Notes under the pieces: model-generated
The model's input: only the letters and a program-made list of their open reading frames with translations
Told to the model about the DNA's origin: nothing
The model's database searches: none
Translations under genes and position numbers: made by a program
Assembly (NCBI GenBank): GCA_026713705.1
Contig: JAPONY010000051.1
Coordinates: forward strand, 1 to 64,000
DNA: 64,000 nucleotides
Direction of reading: 5' to 3'
Source of the DNA: Gammaproteobacteria bacterium
GTDB taxonomy: Bacteria > Pseudomonadota > Gammaproteobacteria > Poriferisulfidales > Poriferisulfidaceae
Shown: positions 1-13,493 of the stretch, one piece after another
Position numbering within the stretch: the first letter of the stretch is position 1
Layout of the letters: the number at the start of each line of letters is the position of its first letter

Positions 1-154
1 ATCTTTACCCCTCTTGTGCAGTTGGAGAAAGGCACATTGTGGCAGGGGCGCGTCAAATCAGGGACACTTCAATCTTGCTATAATCCTTTGAAATACTTGG
101 CTCTTTGCTCTGTAGGCCGAAAGTTAACCGGACACTAGTGATGTTAAACGAAGT

Positions 155-1144
155 ATGCGTGTTCCATTCACATTACAGGCCGAATACATCTTTATTGAGA
201 AGAATCTATCGAACTACGAGCACCTAAACCAATACTTGTCAGAACAAGGCCTTACTCCCCGTTTTGACAAAGATATTCATTTATTACATGGTGAATTCAC
301 ACAGAAACTTGATGAAATTATCGCGCGCATTAAAAGGTCCCGGCGTTGTATTTTCTTGCTGGATCAATATGGGTATAGCGAGGTTCCATTTGGCGATATC
401 CGCGCCATTTTTCATAAGCTTCCTAATGCAGAAATAATCCTTACTTTTGCCACGGATTGGCTTATTGACTATATGGCTAACACACCTGAGTATTGGAAAG
501 CACTCCAACGTACTGGGATAGACCAAGTGTTGGATGTCGGCCGCCTGTTGGCAGAAAAGAGTGACAACAAAGACTGGAGGCGACTGGCTCAGTTTGAGCT
601 ACACCGTGTAATCAAGTCGCAGAGCAACGCGAAGCACTACACGCCTTTTTTCATTGTGTCCAAGGAAGCAAATCGAACATTTTGGCTTGTTCACTTGTCA
701 AACCACCCTCGTGCACGTGATGTTATGACAGAACTGCACTGGCGTTTAAAAAACCACTTCGCTCATTACGGCGGACCCGGGATACGAATGTTTGGCTATG
801 ACCCAGCAAAGGATGAACACGTAACCGGCGTAGCTGATCTATTTAGTGAAACCGAATATTCCTTTGACGAAACTGCGAAGAATAGAACTTTGCAAAGTAT
901 GGCCGTAGAACTTCCTGAGGTTATCCACCAGTCTCCGGATGGTATCCAATTCTCAGAACTTTACAGATTGATCGCTAACACTACACCAGCTACATCGCAA
1001 CATATCAAGGAAGCTATTACCCGTTTATCTGATGCAAAAGAATTAGAAATTCTAGGGCCCAATGGCGAACGTCGGCGCAAGGCAAACCGTGTGAGCAATG
1101 CCGATGTTTTGCGGCTTCCTCAACAGAAGACATTTACTTTTTAG
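155..1144 (+). pseudogene. Three-Cys-motif partner (TcmP)-like protein, N-terminally truncated
   Basis: The protein opens directly at a TcmP-like 'AEYIFIEKNLSNYEHL' segment followed by 'CIFLLDQYGYSEVPF'. The expected upstream FxGPG-type N-terminal domain is absent, with an in-frame stop (TAA) at 125-127. Confidence 0.55.
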
Positions 1145-1188
1145 TGAGAATCACATACAAAGGTTACAAATTACGAATGAAACTAATC

Positions 1189-1446
1189 TTAGGTGTGATC
1201 CGATAGGGCGTTTACTATTTGTTCTGCTTGATGGGGCAAGAGGTATACCTCGATTGAATCTTGAAGAGGGATTGAAGCGCGGTCAGAATTATTTTTATCT
1301 GACGTCCGAAGATCGTAGTGTTCGAAAGACAGGCTAAGTCTCAATATAACATTGGAGGGGTTGTTTTTCTGTTGAAGAGGCGTTTCTTCCTTACGAGTCT
1401 TATTTGCACGGATTTCATGAATCTCACGTATAGCAAAAGTATGCAT
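1189..1446 (-). CDS. Hypothetical small protein (start at MHTFAIREI...)
   Basis: ORF with protein-like composition and internal Met start; no recognised family. Confidence 0.4.
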   Translation of the reverse strand: MHTFAIREIHEIRANKTRKEETPLQQKNNPSNVILRLSLSFEHYDLRTSDKNNSDRASIPLQDSIEVYLLPHQAEQIVNALSDHT

Positions 1447-1481
1447 GACTGTTTCTCCGATGTTGTGTGGTTTGAAAAGAA

Positions 1482-1835
1482 TTAGCGACAGAAATACCAA
1501 GCAGTAGCGCCGTATTTACCTAGCGCTTGGTCTAATTGCGCTTTTGTTCCCGGCCAGTGTTTATCGCACTCGCCTTGTGCCGCTGCGTCCCATTCGGCTC
1601 TGGTTTCAGGCGTAAACGGCAGACTTCCCAGCCCACCAGAATATAACCTGATCTTGCCTGTCTCCCCGAAGTTCTTAATTCCAGTAGCCGAAGGCGGTAT
1701 GCAGCCCGCGACCAGCAGTCCTGCTATAGCGAGCATTGCATAAGCAGGCCGGAAGCAAACCCGCATCTCAGATTTTCTGTTTCCAGAAGTTTTTGCAACG
1801 GCTTGGCTCCACTCCTCAAATCTAGACTTCCGCAT
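1482..1835 (-). CDS. Small putative lipoprotein
   Basis: N-terminal hydrophobic segment followed by lipobox-like 'LLVAGC'. Confidence 0.6.
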   Translation of the reverse strand: MRKSRFEEWSQAVAKTSGNRKSEMRVCFRPAYAMLAIAGLLVAGCIPPSATGIKNFGETGKIRLYSGGLGSLPFTPETRAEWDAAAQGECDKHWPGTKAQLDQALGKYGATAWYFCR

Positions 1836-1904
1836 GGCGCATCCCCCTGTCTTGTAAGGCGATTTTACTAAACCAACGACAGGTCAAGCCATATTCCCAT
1901 AAAA

Positions 1905-1930
1905 AAAGCGCCGCACAAGTGCGGCGCTTT
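1905..1930 (-). terminator. Intrinsic terminator downstream of fae
   Basis: Perfect inverted repeat AAAGCGCCGCAC-AA-GTGCGGCGCTTT; on the minus strand it is followed by a T run. Confidence 0.85.
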
Positions 1931-1948
1931 CTCGGGCATGATGCCTGA

Positions 1949-2473
1949 TTAGAAGCCCTGGAACGGATGGTCGGTGCTGTCCTTTTGGGAAAGCATGTCG
2001 TCCACGGTGGGAAATCCGTTTACGGCGTTGGCGATCGCCTGCTTGGTTGCTTTGTAATTGTTTTCATAGATCGCCGCATCGCTGTCAGCCTCCCAATGGA
2101 TGAACACGCCAACACAAACGTACAGGTTGCCGCTTTCTTCCTTCGGGATAACCCCAGCCTCAACTGAATCCGCAACAGCCATGGCGACAGCCTTCTGGGC
2201 GGGTCCGAACATCTGGACGGCCTGTTTGGCGCCCTTGATCGTGACCTTGTTGTACATCATGGTGTCCGGCTTACACTGAAGATTCGGTGCCACTACAGCG
2301 AGCAGTGTCGTGAATCCATCCTTGTTGTTGACCATACCGTTGCAAAAAGCCGTTTCCACGGCAGAGCCACGCGGGCCAATAAGAAGATCGATGTGAGCGA
2401 TTTCAGCCATTGTCCCCGAAGGGTCATTATCATTGACCAAAGCCTCTCCAACGAGAACTTTATCGATTGCCAT
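1949..2473 (-). CDS. fae: Formaldehyde-activating enzyme (5,6,7,8-tetrahydromethanopterin hydro-lyase)
   Basis: [43 protein letters not shown]... is characteristic Fae sequence; start assigned at MAIDK. Confidence 0.95.
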   Translation of the reverse strand: MAIDKVLVGEALVNDNDPSGTMAEIAHIDLLIGPRGSAVETAFCNGMVNNKDGFTTLLAVVAPNLQCKPDTMMYNKVTIKGAKQAVQMFGPAQKAVAMAVADSVEAGVIPKEESGNLYVCVGVFIHWEADSDAAIYENNYKATKQAIANAVNGFPTVDDMLSQKDSTDHPFQGF

Positions 2474-2526
2474 TGTTGATTTACTCCAGTTTTTGTTTTT
2501 TGTTTGCAAACAACGGATCCGTCAAA

Positions 2527-3462
2527 TCACACAGACGCACCCGGTGGGTTTCGGGAATTATCTCCCTGTGACAAGGACGTCCCGCCCTTGTCGTCACTCC
2601 ACCCGTCGAGCCGTGCGGCGAGAACCCCCGCTAGGGTCAGATCCGCCGTGGTCCCCGGGCTGAGACCGGAGCTTTTCAAAGAAGCATCCAGTTCCAGGAG
2701 CCTGGGCCGATAATTTTCCGGAGACTCAGCCCCGCAGAATTCATCGGCTAACTTTTTAATCTTACCACTAACTGACCTTGCTATCTCTTCGCCATGCACA
2801 CGAGCGATGTGAGAATCTGGATAACGACCGAGAAGAGTCAGAAAAACTCCGGCCATCGCCCACCGCTCATCGCCCCAGCGAAGGCACAGTGCTTCCCACT
2901 GTGGGCGGGCTTCATTGAAGATGATCGGAAACCCATCCCGATACTCCGCTGCGACCCGGTCCCGCTCAGCGGCCAAGGCCATGGCCTCACGCAACGCGAT
3001 CTTTGGGCGATCACGGACATCGGCTTGTGGCACCCGCCCTAGTCCTGCCGGCTTCATCAACTGGATGGCCCGGTATACGTCCCGCGCGTCGTCGACCGTA
3101 GTTTCAGCCAGGACCTCTTCCACTCGCTGATTTAGAACCGGAGGGTTTTCCCGGTAATAGGCGGAAACAAGCGGTGCGGTCAAGAGCAGGACACCGATAT
3201 TGGTATTACAGCCCGCCACGCTCCAACTTGCCCGGGCCGCTTCACGCACTCGGCGGCCCAAGCTCCAATCCGGATGGGTGATGAGCTCGGCCGCTGCTTG
3301 GGCGCTTCGTCGGAAGTCCTGAGTGGTCTTTCCGTGCCCCTCCCCGTGCAGCCCGACATTACCCGGCTTCAAGGCTTGCATATCTAGCAGGCAAGCGTAA
3401 AGGAACTGTCGCGAGGCAAAACGCCAGGGAGGATCGTAGTAGGCACGCAAGTACTTGGCCAT
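2527..3462 (-). CDS. Triphosphoribosyl-dephospho-CoA synthase (CitG)-like protein of the H4MPT cluster
   Basis: KPGNVGLHGEGHG...SWSVAGCNTNIGVLLLTAPL CitG/MdcB-like motifs; position between fae and the RimK-like gene. Confidence 0.75.
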   Translation of the reverse strand: MAKYLRAYYDPPWRFASRQFLYACLLDMQALKPGNVGLHGEGHGKTTQDFRRSAQAAAELITHPDWSLGRRVREAARASWSVAGCNTNIGVLLLTAPLVSAYYRENPPVLNQRVEEVLAETTVDDARDVYRAIQLMKPAGLGRVPQADVRDRPKIALREAMALAAERDRVAAEYRDGFPIIFNEARPQWEALCLRWGDERWAMAGVFLTLLGRYPDSHIARVHGEEIARSVSGKIKKLADEFCGAESPENYRPRLLELDASLKSSGLSPGTTADLTLAGVLAARLDGWSDDKGGTSLSQGDNSRNPPGASV

Positions 3463-3474
3463 CGAAATCTCCGT

Positions 3475-4386
3475 TCAGGCAGGCGAAGCTCCTCCGTGGC
3501 AGTGGTCCAGAAATCCCTCGATCAGGAGATCCGCGATATTCTCCGAGTGTACCCCCTGTAAGCCTCGCCACGCCGGAATGCTGTTGACTTCGGTGACCCA
3601 AGCGGTCTCCTGCCGATCGCGCATCAGATCCACTCCAGCGTACGGCATCGCGACTGCAGCCACTGCACGCTCCGCCAACCGGGTCAATTCCGGCTCCAGC
3701 GGTGCTGGATGACCTTGACCGCCATTGGCAATGTTGCTAATCCAATCCTCGCCTTCCCTTCGCATGGTCGCCACCGCCTGGCCCTTGATGACCAGTCCCC
3801 GCCAGTCGCAGCTGCGGGACGCAATCGGTTCGATATATTCCTGCAGATAGTAGACTCCACGGGACAGATCATAATCGGGATGAGGGTCGTCTCGCGACAA
3901 AAGCTTTAACCCTTTGCCCTGAGAACCGAAAATGGGCTTTGCCACCACATGGCGGTGATTCTCGAACCAGTCGTGCAGGAACTCGCGCATCTGCCCAACA
4001 TCCCGTACCGCGAAAGTCCGAGGGGTTGGAACGCCATGGAGTGCAAACAGAAAACTGGCGCGGACTTTATCGACACTGCGCTCAATCGCGCCAGCATCGT
4101 TGTAGACTTGAATGCCCAAAGCTTCCAGGGCGTGCAGGATATCCAGATAGAAAATCACTTCTTCGAGGCTTCCCCCTGGCACCTCGCGGATAAACACTCC
4201 CGATGGCAGTTCGTCCTCAAAACCGGGAATGCCGATTTTTGGTGCGCCGTTTTGCACTTCCAGACGACATTCCTGCAAACGCACGAAGTCGCTTTCCAAG
4301 CCCTTGGCTTCCAGAGACCGACGCAGCTGGTGGCCGTGCCAGCCCGGCTGATCGGTCACGATGGCATAACGCCCGTGCGCGATCAT
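3475..4386 (-). CDS. RimK-like ATP-grasp protein of the H4MPT cluster
   Basis: ATP-grasp motifs (VVAKPIFGSQGKGL, AMPYAGVDLMRD, WVTEVNSIPAWRGLQ). Confidence 0.8.
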   Translation of the reverse strand: MIAHGRYAIVTDQPGWHGHQLRRSLEAKGLESDFVRLQECRLEVQNGAPKIGIPGFEDELPSGVFIREVPGGSLEEVIFYLDILHALEALGIQVYNDAGAIERSVDKVRASFLFALHGVPTPRTFAVRDVGQMREFLHDWFENHRHVVAKPIFGSQGKGLKLLSRDDPHPDYDLSRGVYYLQEYIEPIASRSCDWRGLVIKGQAVATMRREGEDWISNIANGGQGHPAPLEPELTRLAERAVAAVAMPYAGVDLMRDRQETAWVTEVNSIPAWRGLQGVHSENIADLLIEGFLDHCHGGASPA

Positions 4387-5345
4387 TCCTTGAATGACTG
4401 CTCTAGTAAGTCGAGATCGATGGCGCCGGCGGAAAAGGAGCGACCCGTCCGGATATTGTTGACCAAAACCCGGGCCGGGCTGAACAGCATTGGATCGATC
4501 TGAAAGAAGTCGTGGTCATGCTCCTTGAAAACTTCAGCGAAGGGTTTGCCGTAATCTCGGGACGTACTGCTGGGCAACTCCGTGGCGAGCCGTTCCGCTT
4601 CCTCGTCGCTGGACTGGACGAACAGCTTGATCTGTCCACCGAACAGGATGGCGTCGTTGGTGCGGCCCATCATCCGCACCATGTCCGAATTATCCAGCGG
4701 CGGAATCGGCGCGCTGCCAATGCCGTCCACCACGCAGTTCAGGTCGAAACCCAATTCATGTGCCTTGTGCAGCCCGACCTCCAAGACCCGGCCGACCACC
4801 TGTACCGTTCCGGCGAGGCTTGTGGTGGGGGTCAGAATTAAAGTCAGGTTGTACGGTTCGACTCCACAATCCTGGCAGATTTTCTCGCGCACCGCGCGTG
4901 GCGGCACCTTGTCGACTTCCATCACCAACGTCGTGTAGATATATGAATCCTTGTAGCCGATCTTCTCGAACAAGTCTTCCTTTTGTGCCATGCTGCGGGC
5001 CGGTCCGGAACCCAGCGCATGAAACCCGCTTTCCTTGTCGCTTAGAGACCATCCCGCGTATTGGCTTGCCAGACAGGCCAAGACCGGATGCTGGGGGTGG
5101 ACGTGTATGGTGAGGGGCCACTCTGCCGACCCGCCATAGGTCAGCGTGGCCTGTCCCATCCCGCCCATGCAGATTTCCGCAATTTGGCGCCCTGCCTCGA
5201 TGCCTCCGATCGCATTAATGCCGGCATCCACCACCCAGACCCCTTCTTCCGTAGGGGATTCCACGATGCGCAGGCTCCATGCCTGATCAGACAGAGAGCG
5301 AACTAGAGGTTCAACCTGGCGGTTGAGGCTAATGGGCAACTTCAT
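4383..5345 (-). CDS. mch: Methenyltetrahydromethanopterin cyclohydrolase
   Basis: MCH-like sequence including GGIEAGRQIAEICMGGMG and FAEVFKEHDHDFFQIDPMLFSPA; overlaps the downstream ATP-grasp gene by 4 nt. Confidence 0.9.
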   Translation of the reverse strand: MKLPISLNRQVEPLVRSLSDQAWSLRIVESPTEEGVWVVDAGINAIGGIEAGRQIAEICMGGMGQATLTYGGSAEWPLTIHVHPQHPVLACLASQYAGWSLSDKESGFHALGSGPARSMAQKEDLFEKIGYKDSYIYTTLVMEVDKVPPRAVREKICQDCGVEPYNLTLILTPTTSLAGTVQVVGRVLEVGLHKAHELGFDLNCVVDGIGSAPIPPLDNSDMVRMMGRTNDAILFGGQIKLFVQSSDEEAERLATELPSSTSRDYGKPFAEVFKEHDHDFFQIDPMLFSPARVLVNNIRTGRSFSAGAIDLDLLEQSFKE

Positions 5346-6498
5346 GGGCTAGGCATCCGGAGGAAATCGAGTGGAGGGAATCGGGGTTTAGGAGTGTCAG
5401 AATTTGATGGTGAAGATCCTGCAGGCCGGCATGAGCCTCGTCTGCATCGTGGTAATGGCCTCGCACGGTACACAGGGGTTGCCCGGCATCAATACTGGTT
5501 TTGGCATTTGGCAGGTCGGCAGTTCCGGCCGGCCACGCCCAATTTTCCGCGCCAGCAACCGGGCATGGAGCATAGATGACCTGCATTCCCCGAACGTTCT
5601 GCCCCCGTTCTGAGGCGGGAGCCAAGTGTCCGTCCGGGTTTCCGGTGAGGCAGGTTTCAATGTGCGCGCTCATGTAGTCGGAGGTAAAAGAATCCGCGTA
5701 AAGCTCGCAGGTGGCCACCAATCTTGGATTAAGATCCACAACTTGTACTTCTTTCTTGGAATCAACTATAAAATCAATACCGCAGAGGCCGAGAAGATCA
5801 AGATCGCGTGCTAGGATTTGTGCCATCCATTGTACTTGCTTGAAAACCTTAGGCAAAACCTTGATCGGGCCGATTGCACCACTCCAGGCATAGGGCGCGT
5901 CTGCCTTTCCGGAAGGCAATAATTCGCTGATTCCGACGACTTGGGCTTTCCTTCCCCCTGCCAAGAACAGTGCAGAATGCGGTGTGCCGGCACATTGGCG
6001 CTGCCAATAGCAGGAACTCGGACTGTCTGGGGTTCGCGAGGCCGGATGCACGTGACATCCTCCCGAGCGCCCTTCTTTCTTGACCAGCCAGCCTTTCAGA
6101 GAATCCGGCAGCTGGCTTCGGGTTTCCGGGCCGGCTATCCCAAGTTTCGCAAAACGGTCCGACAACCGTACAGGGTCGGCACACAGGCGAATGGCATCGG
6201 GGGCATTGCCCAGAACCTGGGCGGAGGCTTGCAATCGCTCCAGCAGTTCCGGATGGGCTTCGAAGCCGGAACCGTAGGCCAGCAGATCCCCTGGACGGCT
6301 TCTCTTGGAGATGATTTCCAGGATTTCCAAAGGGAACTGGCCGTCTTCCAGAGTTGCTTGAGCAACCTCGTCGGCGTTCAGATCCGCATCGAGAAATCCA
6401 TCGACCGCCACAACCGGGCGCTGACGATGCATGGCCGCTTGCGCATGCGCCCGCGCCGAAGCAGACAGCAGGAACAGTTTTCTGCTATTCCGCGGCAC
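5329..6498 (-). CDS. ATP-grasp domain protein of the H4MPT cluster (GTG start VPRNSRKL...)
   Basis: ATP-grasp-like motifs (GLCGIDFIVDSKKEVQVVDLNPRL); located between mtdB and mch with short overlaps. Confidence 0.7.
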   Translation of the reverse strand: MPRNSRKLFLLSASARAHAQAAMHRQRPVVAVDGFLDADLNADEVAQATLEDGQFPLEILEIISKRSRPGDLLAYGSGFEAHPELLERLQASAQVLGNAPDAIRLCADPVRLSDRFAKLGIAGPETRSQLPDSLKGWLVKKEGRSGGCHVHPASRTPDSPSSCYWQRQCAGTPHSALFLAGGRKAQVVGISELLPSGKADAPYAWSGAIGPIKVLPKVFKQVQWMAQILARDLDLLGLCGIDFIVDSKKEVQVVDLNPRLVATCELYADSFTSDYMSAHIETCLTGNPDGHLAPASERGQNVRGMQVIYAPCPVAGAENWAWPAGTADLPNAKTSIDAGQPLCTVRGHYHDADEAHAGLQDLHHQILTLLNPDSLHSISSGCLAHEVAH

Positions 6499-7384
6499 AC
6501 TGACGCGCCACTTCAAAGGCGTGTTCGAAATGGAAATAGACCGGTTCTTCCGTTTCCCGCATCTGTTGGAGCAACCGATGCTGGGTTTGATATTTCACAT
6601 TTCCGATGGCAAGCGCCCCAATGCCGACAGCCCCGCTCTGGGAATCCTCGATCGGGCTGGCGTCGTCCATCACCCCGAGGCCGTGAATGCCGGAAGGTGG
6701 GACTGCATTGACATCCGCCGCCACCTTCAGTTTCGGGGCATTCGACATCTGCTCCTTCGACACCAATTGGATCCCGGCAGCGGCCGATGCGAACACGACA
6801 TCGGTATCGCCCAGCAACTGGTCGAGCTGGTCGTTGGCTTCTCCGTCAACGGCCGGATCCGCACCGTATTTCTGGTTGCATAACTCAGCGGCTTGGTCGC
6901 TTTTCTCTTTCTTGCGTCCCAAGATGGTGACGCGGGCTCCCGCATTCGCAGCAATCACCGCTGCTGCCGAACCGACCGGTCCGGTCCCGCCAAGTGCCAG
7001 GATGCGCTGTCCCGAAAGCTCCGTGCCATGTGTATCGCGTAATGCTTTCTCAACTTTAGCGACCATGGCCGCTGCCGTCGTGAATGCCCCGCTGGGATCG
7101 GCAAACGCCGAGACCACGAACGGAGGAACCATGGATTTCTGGCAAACTTCCAGCGCTTCCATGGCTTGGTGCATGTCGCGCCCGCCGATAAACAAGCCGG
7201 TGCGCTTGACGCCATTCGGCCCCCGCGAGAAGATCGCGTCCTCCACCAGACCCTTAACTTCGTCAGTTTCCACCTGGATATAGGGGATACAGGCATCCCA
7301 GCCTGCGTCGTAGGCCATGTTGGCATCAAACGGACTCAGGTTCTTCGCCGAAGTCAGCATATGCAAAAGGTATTTTTTCTCCAT
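6485..7384 (-). CDS. mtdB: NAD(P)-dependent methylene-tetrahydromethanopterin dehydrogenase
   Basis: MtdB-like sequence with Rossmann motif ALGGTGPVGSAAA and HMLTSAKNLSPFDANMAYDAG. Confidence 0.92.
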   Translation of the reverse strand: MEKKYLLHMLTSAKNLSPFDANMAYDAGWDACIPYIQVETDEVKGLVEDAIFSRGPNGVKRTGLFIGGRDMHQAMEALEVCQKSMVPPFVVSAFADPSGAFTTAAAMVAKVEKALRDTHGTELSGQRILALGGTGPVGSAAAVIAANAGARVTILGRKKEKSDQAAELCNQKYGADPAVDGEANDQLDQLLGDTDVVFASAAAGIQLVSKEQMSNAPKLKVAADVNAVPPSGIHGLGVMDDASPIEDSQSGAVGIGALAIGNVKYQTQHRLLQQMRETEEPVYFHFEHAFEVARQCAAE

Positions 7385-7397
7385 GAAATTTCCTTCA

Positions 7398-8402
7398 TTA
7401 GGTTTTTGTTTGAGATCCCAGTTCTTTATAGTCGGATCCCGTTTCCTCCATTCCTGCCATGACGGTCAATTGATGGCCATGGTTGGAGGCGCCGACGATT
7501 CGGAGTTCCAGTCCTACATCAATAGGCTGAAGCTTCCGAACGAGTGCATGAGCCTGAGTTTCGCTGTCCGTCAAGATGAATCCAGTCGGACCCCAGGAAC
7601 TTTGCCCAACCCCTTGAAAACCAAGTTGTTTCGCTTGTTTCAGGAGGTGCCTGATATTCAGGTGTGAAAATTGCCCGCCTTGGGCAGGGGCGAAATAATC
7701 TCCGATCTTGTCCTGCAGTTCGCCGATCCCCTGGGCGAACCCTGACAAATCCGATTCCAGCAACGATGGCAGGATGCGCATGAGGATCAGGCGGCATAGA
7801 TGCGCCGCGTCCGAAGCGGGAAATTCGGGAAGAGTGCCAAAAGCCCGACGTTCTGCCTCTCCTGATAGTCCTTCTTTGTCGCTTCGCGCCATCAACAGCA
7901 CGATCCGCCAATGTTCAGGGAAAGGATGCCGAGCAATAATCGGCGGGAGCTGGTTGCCGTCCCCTCTTCCGCCATCGACCAGGAAACCGCCCTGCTCGAA
8001 CGAGCCAATACCGATCCCGGAACGTCCTCCCCGGGCAAGTTTCTCCGCAATTTCGTAGGGAGTCAGGCCCAATTTGAACAGGTGATTGATGGCGGTGCCG
8101 ACGGCCAGGGCCATCTGTGTGCCAGATCCTAGCCCCGCATGCTGCGGGATCGCCTGGCGAACCTCGATACTGACCGTATCCTCGCACCCCATCATGCTCA
8201 GCAGGCGCTGGGCATATTTGAGTGCGCGCTCTGAGTCAGGTCCTTTGGCGGAGAATTCCTTGCTGCGGGCACATTCCACGCAGGTCTGGATTTCATTCAG
8301 GCTGACCCCGACTCCGCCGAAACGCCGCCCGAGGTCTCCTTGGATATCCAGGAAACCGAGATGCAGACGCGCTGGCGCCTCGATTTGGATGATTTGATCC
8401 AC
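7398..8402 (-). CDS. Beta-ribofuranosylaminobenzene 5'-phosphate synthase (beta-RFAP synthase)
   Basis: GHMP-type N-terminus ARLHLGFLDIQGDLGRRFGGVG and QHAGLGSGTQMALAVG; in the H4MPT cluster. Confidence 0.9.
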   Translation of the reverse strand: MDQIIQIEAPARLHLGFLDIQGDLGRRFGGVGVSLNEIQTCVECARSKEFSAKGPDSERALKYAQRLLSMMGCEDTVSIEVRQAIPQHAGLGSGTQMALAVGTAINHLFKLGLTPYEIAEKLARGGRSGIGIGSFEQGGFLVDGGRGDGNQLPPIIARHPFPEHWRIVLLMARSDKEGLSGEAERRAFGTLPEFPASDAAHLCRLILMRILPSLLESDLSGFAQGIGELQDKIGDYFAPAQGGQFSHLNIRHLLKQAKQLGFQGVGQSSWGPTGFILTDSETQAHALVRKLQPIDVGLELRIVGASNHGHQLTVMAGMEETGSDYKELGSQTKT

Positions 8403-8444
8403 CTGTCGGCTTGGGAATGGTTGGCCGAAAAAGTATACAGGAAA

Positions 8445-12302
<3,858 letters not shown>

Positions 12303-12366
12303 GAATGCGATGGTTGGCGGATCGGTTCGTGCTGGCAGGCAGGGAACTCTACATCGTATTATCCCG

Positions 12367-12372
12367 TATAAT
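12367..12372 (+). promoter_or_regulatory. Candidate -10 box of ssrA
   Basis: TATAAT about 16 nt before the mature tmRNA 5' end. Confidence 0.5.
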
Positions 12373-12387
12373 GACCAGAGATGACTT

Positions 12388-12744
12388 GGGGGTGACCTGG
12401 CTTCGACGGCGGTTACTGAATCCAAGGCGCATGCCGAGGCGGCAACGACCTCGTAAAAAAGGGTTGCGAAAAAATAGTTGCCAACGACGACAACTACGCA
12501 CTAGCCGCTTAATCCCGGTTAGTCATCCTTTCGGGAGATGCTTGTGGACCCCGATATGGATGTCGACTACACAAGATCGCCGTTCGGTCTGTCTGGAGCT
12601 GAAAGGTTAAATTCAACATGCAGGCTGGTGGTCATCGGGCCTTGTCCGTCGGGTGTTGACCATAAGACTAAAGACGGTGCTAAGCATGTAGGGCCGAAGA
12701 GGATGAACTGCCGGACGCGGGTTCGATTCCCGCCACCTCCACCA
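12388..12744 (+). ncRNA. ssrA: Transfer-messenger RNA (one-piece tmRNA)
   Basis: 5' GGGGGTGACCTGGCTTCGACGGCGG and 3' GGTTCGATTCCCGCCACCTCCACCA; tag reading frame GCC AAC GAC GAC AAC TAC GCA CTA GCC GCT TAA encodes (A)ANDDNYALAA. Confidence 0.97.
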
Positions 12745-12746
12745 CG

Positions 12747-13493
12747 TTATTGCTTTCTCGCTGCTTCAGCAGCTATATGACCAGCAAACTCTGTCACAAA
12801 AGTACCCAAGCTCGTCATTTCGCCCATTTCCGAGTATTTGCCGCTGTCCACAGCGTCCCGGGGAGACGTCAGCAGACACGCGGAGGAATACAACTGCTCC
12901 TGGATGAGTTTTTTACACAAGATGTGATATCGACCCGCATAGGTGGTGTCGCGGAAATCGTCGAAAACCGGGAAATGGTGAGACTGGTTCTTAACCGGCG
13001 TACGTGATTTGGGCGCATCTTCCAGCAACATCAACCAACCAAGGAAAGGACGCGGCTGTTCCCCGAAAGATCCTTCCCGGTATGCGGTCCATAGATCTAC
13101 GGCGGATCCGATTGCCTCTTCCGTTCGATTGTTGAAATTATTGCCGAATGAAGGTCCGACTTGTGATTTGAACTCCAGGGCCGCGATTAATCGATCATTC
13201 CGAAATACCAGAAAATCCCAAAGCTTGGTGGGCCGAAAGTAGCCAGGAAGAGTCAAGACACGGCCTTCATGCAATACGACCGCGTCGGACAGCCCATTTC
13301 GATAGACCAGTTCTTCCATTAAGGCCACAAAACCGTCCATGTTTTTCCCGGCCGTCACACCGGCCCGCTCCCCTTGGTCGGCTTTTCCGGTACTAATTTG
13401 CCGCTGTCGAGCCTTCTCGCGGCTAGCCCAGAACACTTGAACAGCACGTCGGGCTTTGGGCTCGTAGTTCGCAAGATCAAGAGGCATGGTCAA
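12747..13493 (-). CDS. Type II restriction endonuclease, PaeR7I/XhoI-like
   Basis: Resembles the PaeR7I/XhoI family ([60 protein letters not shown]); paired with an adjacent adenine methyltransferase. Confidence 0.88.
   Translation of the reverse strand: MTMPLDLANYEPKARRAVQVFWASREKARQRQISTGKADQGERAGVTAGKNMDGFVALMEELVYRNGLSDAVVLHEGRVLTLPGYFRPTKLWDFLVFRNDRLIAALEFKSQVGPSFGNNFNNRTEEAIGSAVDLWTAYREGSFGEQPRPFLGWLMLLEDAPKSRTPVKNQSHHFPVFDDFRDTTYAGRYHILCKKLIQEQLYSSACLLTSPRDAVDSGKYSEMGEMTSLGTFVTEFAGHIAAEAARKQ

Noticed and set aside
1098-1337. 79-aa plus-strand ORF overlapping the TcmP-like 3' end
   Set aside because: Overlaps a better-supported ORF on each side and has no protein-like features.
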